Source: Amanita rubescens
Lineage: Eukaryota > Basidiomycota > Agaricomycetes > Agaricales > Amanitaceae
Reading direction: 5' to 3'
Assembly: GCA_015039365.1 (NCBI GenBank)
Contig: WION01000002.1
Coordinates: 124,001-188,000, forward strand
DNA length: 64,000 nt
The notes beneath the pieces are model-generated. The model made no database searches. It saw only the letters and a list, made by a program, of their open reading frames with translations, and was not told the DNA's origin. This document shows positions 61,934-64,000 of this stretch, one piece after another. Within the stretch, counting starts at the first letter, position 1, and every line of letters begins with the position of its first letter. Made by a program: the position numbers and the translations under genes.

Positions 61934-62452
61934 TTACTGCCTGCAAGTTGTACTGGTGCACTAATGCGGAGTCTTAATTCATTCCGACAAGCGCCTGTTC
62001 TCCTCGTTCAGAGCCTTATAATTCTACCTAATACCGTAAAGACTCATATATATACCATATTTATTAGGAATAGGTATCTTTCACATACCGGCAACCATCA
62101 CTTGCGGAGACAGCCAATTCAACCGTGCCGCGGCCCCCCTGGCGCTGATTCGCCGGCTGTATTTGGCTTTATTTGCACTACTACCATTCCCATCGTAGGC
62201 CAAAGTACCCAGCACCAACAGTCTCCTCAAGACAACTCAATGTGAGTATGCCCGCCTGCCATCTAGTGATCCACCATACTTTGTCGTTATGTCGTTCTTG
62301 AACCCCCCTGATCGAAAATGGCGTTGAAAATGGGCCGATTAGAGGTGGATTCACGTTGGCCGAGTTGGATGACATCGACATCAACTTTTTCACTGTCCTC
62401 TATCTTTCGCCCGATTTTCCTCTGACATTATGCCCCTTTTACAGAATACGCA
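61934..62452. other. Divergent intergenic region between SSXT-like gene and uL2
   Basis: About 520 bp holding both promoters. No conserved gene. A pyrimidine-rich stretch just before the uL2 ATG is typical of ribosomal protein genes. Confidence 0.5.
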
Positions 62453-63443
62453 ATGGGTAGGGTTATTAGGGCCCAGAGGCGCTCGCACGCAATCGTACGT
62501 GTCCACAACGATTAGCAATAAATTCGACCTGACCTATACCCCCCTCGCCAGTTCAAAGCACACACCCACCAACGGAAAGCGCCCGCCCAACTCCGAAAAC
62601 TAGACTTTGCAGAGCGTAATGGATATATCCGGGGTATCGTAAAAGAAATCATCCACGATCCCGGTCGGTAAGTCGTCAAAAATTCAAAACGTATTCAAAA
62701 CGTATGTCTAATGTTTATCACAGTGGCGCACCCCTCGCCCGCGTCGTTTTCCGCGACCCGTACCGATACAAACGCCGCACGGAGACATTCGTCGCAACCG
62801 AAGGCCTGCACACCGGCGCCTTCGTCTACTGCGGCAAAAAGGCCCAACTCGCCGTTGGCAACATCCTCCCCGTCGGCCAACTGCCAGAAGGTACCATTGT
62901 TTGCAACGTCGAGGAGAAAGTCGGAGACCGTGGCGCACTCGCCCGTACATCCGGCAACTACGCCACCATCATAGGCCACTCCGATGACAACAAAACCCGT
63001 ATCCGCCTCCCAAGTGGCGCAAAGAAGACCGTCTCTGCTTCTTCTCGTGCGACGATCGGTATTGTCGCCGGCGGTGGACGTATCGATAAACCCTTGCTCA
63101 AGGCCGGTCGCGCGTACCACAAATTCAAGGCCAAGCGTTACATGTTCGTATATGCTTTAGATAGAGAGGATTATTTACTGATGCTTTTTTCTTTCTAGCT
63201 GGCCTCGTACTCGTGGTGTTGCTATGAACCCCGTCGACCATCCTCACGGTGGTGGAAACCATCAACACATCGGAAAGGCCTCAACAGTCGCTCGTTCTGC
63301 TGTTCCTGGTCAGAAAGTCGGTCTTATTGCTGCTCGTCGGGTAAGTTTGTTGTTACCAGCTTCATTCTACGTCAAGTTTCTGACCTCTACCTTTTTATCA
63401 GACTGGTCTATTACGTGGTACAGTCAAAGTCAAGGAGGTGTAA
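62453..63443 (+). CDS. RPL2: 60S ribosomal protein uL2 (L8/L2 family)
   Basis: Exons 62453-62494, 62552-62667, 62724-63143, 63199-63340 and 63402-63443 join to 762 nt (253 aa), the normal cytosolic length. Signature blocks are '[10 protein letters not shown]', '[20 protein letters not shown]', '[18 protein letters not shown]', '[20 protein letters not shown]' and the universally conserved '[18 protein letters not shown]' near the peptidyl-transferase centre. It ends '[12 protein letters not shown]'. Exon 3's donor is taken as GTTCGT at 63144 so that 'KAKRYIWPRTRG' is formed. Very short first exon and several introns, as usual for basidiomycete ribosomal protein genes. Confidence 0.96.
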
Positions 63444-64000
63444 AATTACCTTTTGTCTCATTTACTTTGTCGTTTACTTTACCTACATCTCACTTGTCGC
63501 ATCATCTGCTATGCTACCGAGCACGATTCCGCTACCAGCAATCCTGAAAACCCTGCAATTGATATGTTTTATGCATATGATGATAAAATATGTCTCATGC
63601 CTTTGTGAACAATATGAAATGCTCTATCTCTAGCCAACAGCAATCCCACTAATGGCTCAGCTTAATGTGTCTGGATGGAGGCTGCTAGGCCAATTAGTGC
63701 AAGGTCTTTAGATGAGCTTGGGGCAAAGAAGGCAGCAGAGACAGTGTTTAGGCTAGATGGAAGCAAAGTGTAATTGAGACAAATTGCATGCAAGGATAAA
63801 GCTAGCAATTTTTGGTGATTAACAACAGCCAGATACAATGTTGTGATGTTAAATGCTTATATTTATTACATAGAGTATACATGCATAAAGTTTGTTGTCA
63901 GCAATACTAAGGAGAATATAATGGAAAAGGTAGGCATAGATAAATGAGTGTATATGAGTTAGTACTAATGAAAGCATAAAGGATAGAGAACAAGTTGCAA
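63444..64000. other. uL2 3' flank passing into a CpG-free tract
   Basis: From about 63545 to the window end I find no CG dinucleotide, and the sequence style (TGC/CAG/CAT-rich) is like the DNA-element insertions at 5913-6749 and 44068-45259. Possibly the edge of another inserted element. No ORF or terminal repeat can be seen because the window ends. Confidence 0.45.

Noticed and set aside
62708..63120. Minus-strand ORF opposite uL2
   Set aside because: Shadow of the GC-rich ribosomal protein exon.

Overview
The window is a gene-containing but transposon-scarred piece of a filamentous basidiomycete genome, most likely an agaricomycete. The evidence is short (46-65 nt) introns in every conserved gene, expanded F-box and SR-protein-kinase-like families, an NB-ARC/TPR NLR, and DIRS-type and chromodomain Ty3/gypsy retroelements. 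All exon models were read by eye from splice signals, reading frame and protein-family knowledge. No search or alignment program was run.

Conserved single-copy genes are the tail of a WDR89-like WD40 gene (1-708), TTI2 (13175-14578), calcineurin B (16140-17046, minus) lying head to head with the mitochondrial tRNA-modification GTPase MSS1/MnmE (17094-18973), a seven-helix membrane protein (24504-25706), an SH3 protein (57410-58447, minus), a Gln-rich SSXT/SS18-like coactivator (58884-61933, minus) and ribosomal protein uL2 (62453-63443). An NB-ARC plus TPR NLR (7695-10699, minus) sits in a strongly CpG-poor island.

Between these lies a fast-evolving mosaic. Six F-box/LRR-like paralogues (4258, 19294, 29144, 50950, 52852 and 55734) share a 13-20 nt first exon and conserved promoter and 3' flank. 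Three look intact. Three are broken by a 10-nt deletion, by 11-nt plus 2-nt deletions, or by a 9-nt insertion carrying a stop. The shared 3' flank is the antisense last exons of the SH3 gene, so F-box copies moved together with a piece of their convergent neighbour. Other relics are a DNA polymerase gamma exonuclease fragment, an SRPK-like kinase pseudogene with an inverted fragment, RRM and Ca2+/H+ exchanger scraps, and a ~1 kb dispersed repeat in three copies.

Two retroelements dominate the middle. One is a minus-strand DIRS/Ngaro-type element (30886-37106) with gag, RT-RNase H, tyrosine recombinase and split direct repeats in A1-internal-B1-A2-B2 order. The other is a Ty3/gypsy chromovirus (39398-49042) with gag, pol (split by a 1.2 kb DNA-element insertion), chromodomain integrase, three extra overlapping ORFs before the 3' LTR, and a primer-binding site complementary to its own predicted mRNA 5' end (Tf1-like self-priming). 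Three solo LTRs of a third family (TGAAAC...GTTACA, 4-bp duplications) are nested in these elements. A solo LTR of the gypsy family interrupts a small host gene at 38538, and the host flank is duplicated on the far side of the gypsy element, with a 5-nt microhomology junction. CpG-free blocks (5.9-6.7 kb, 44.1-45.3 kb, after ~63.55 kb) mark a separate class of inserted DNA.
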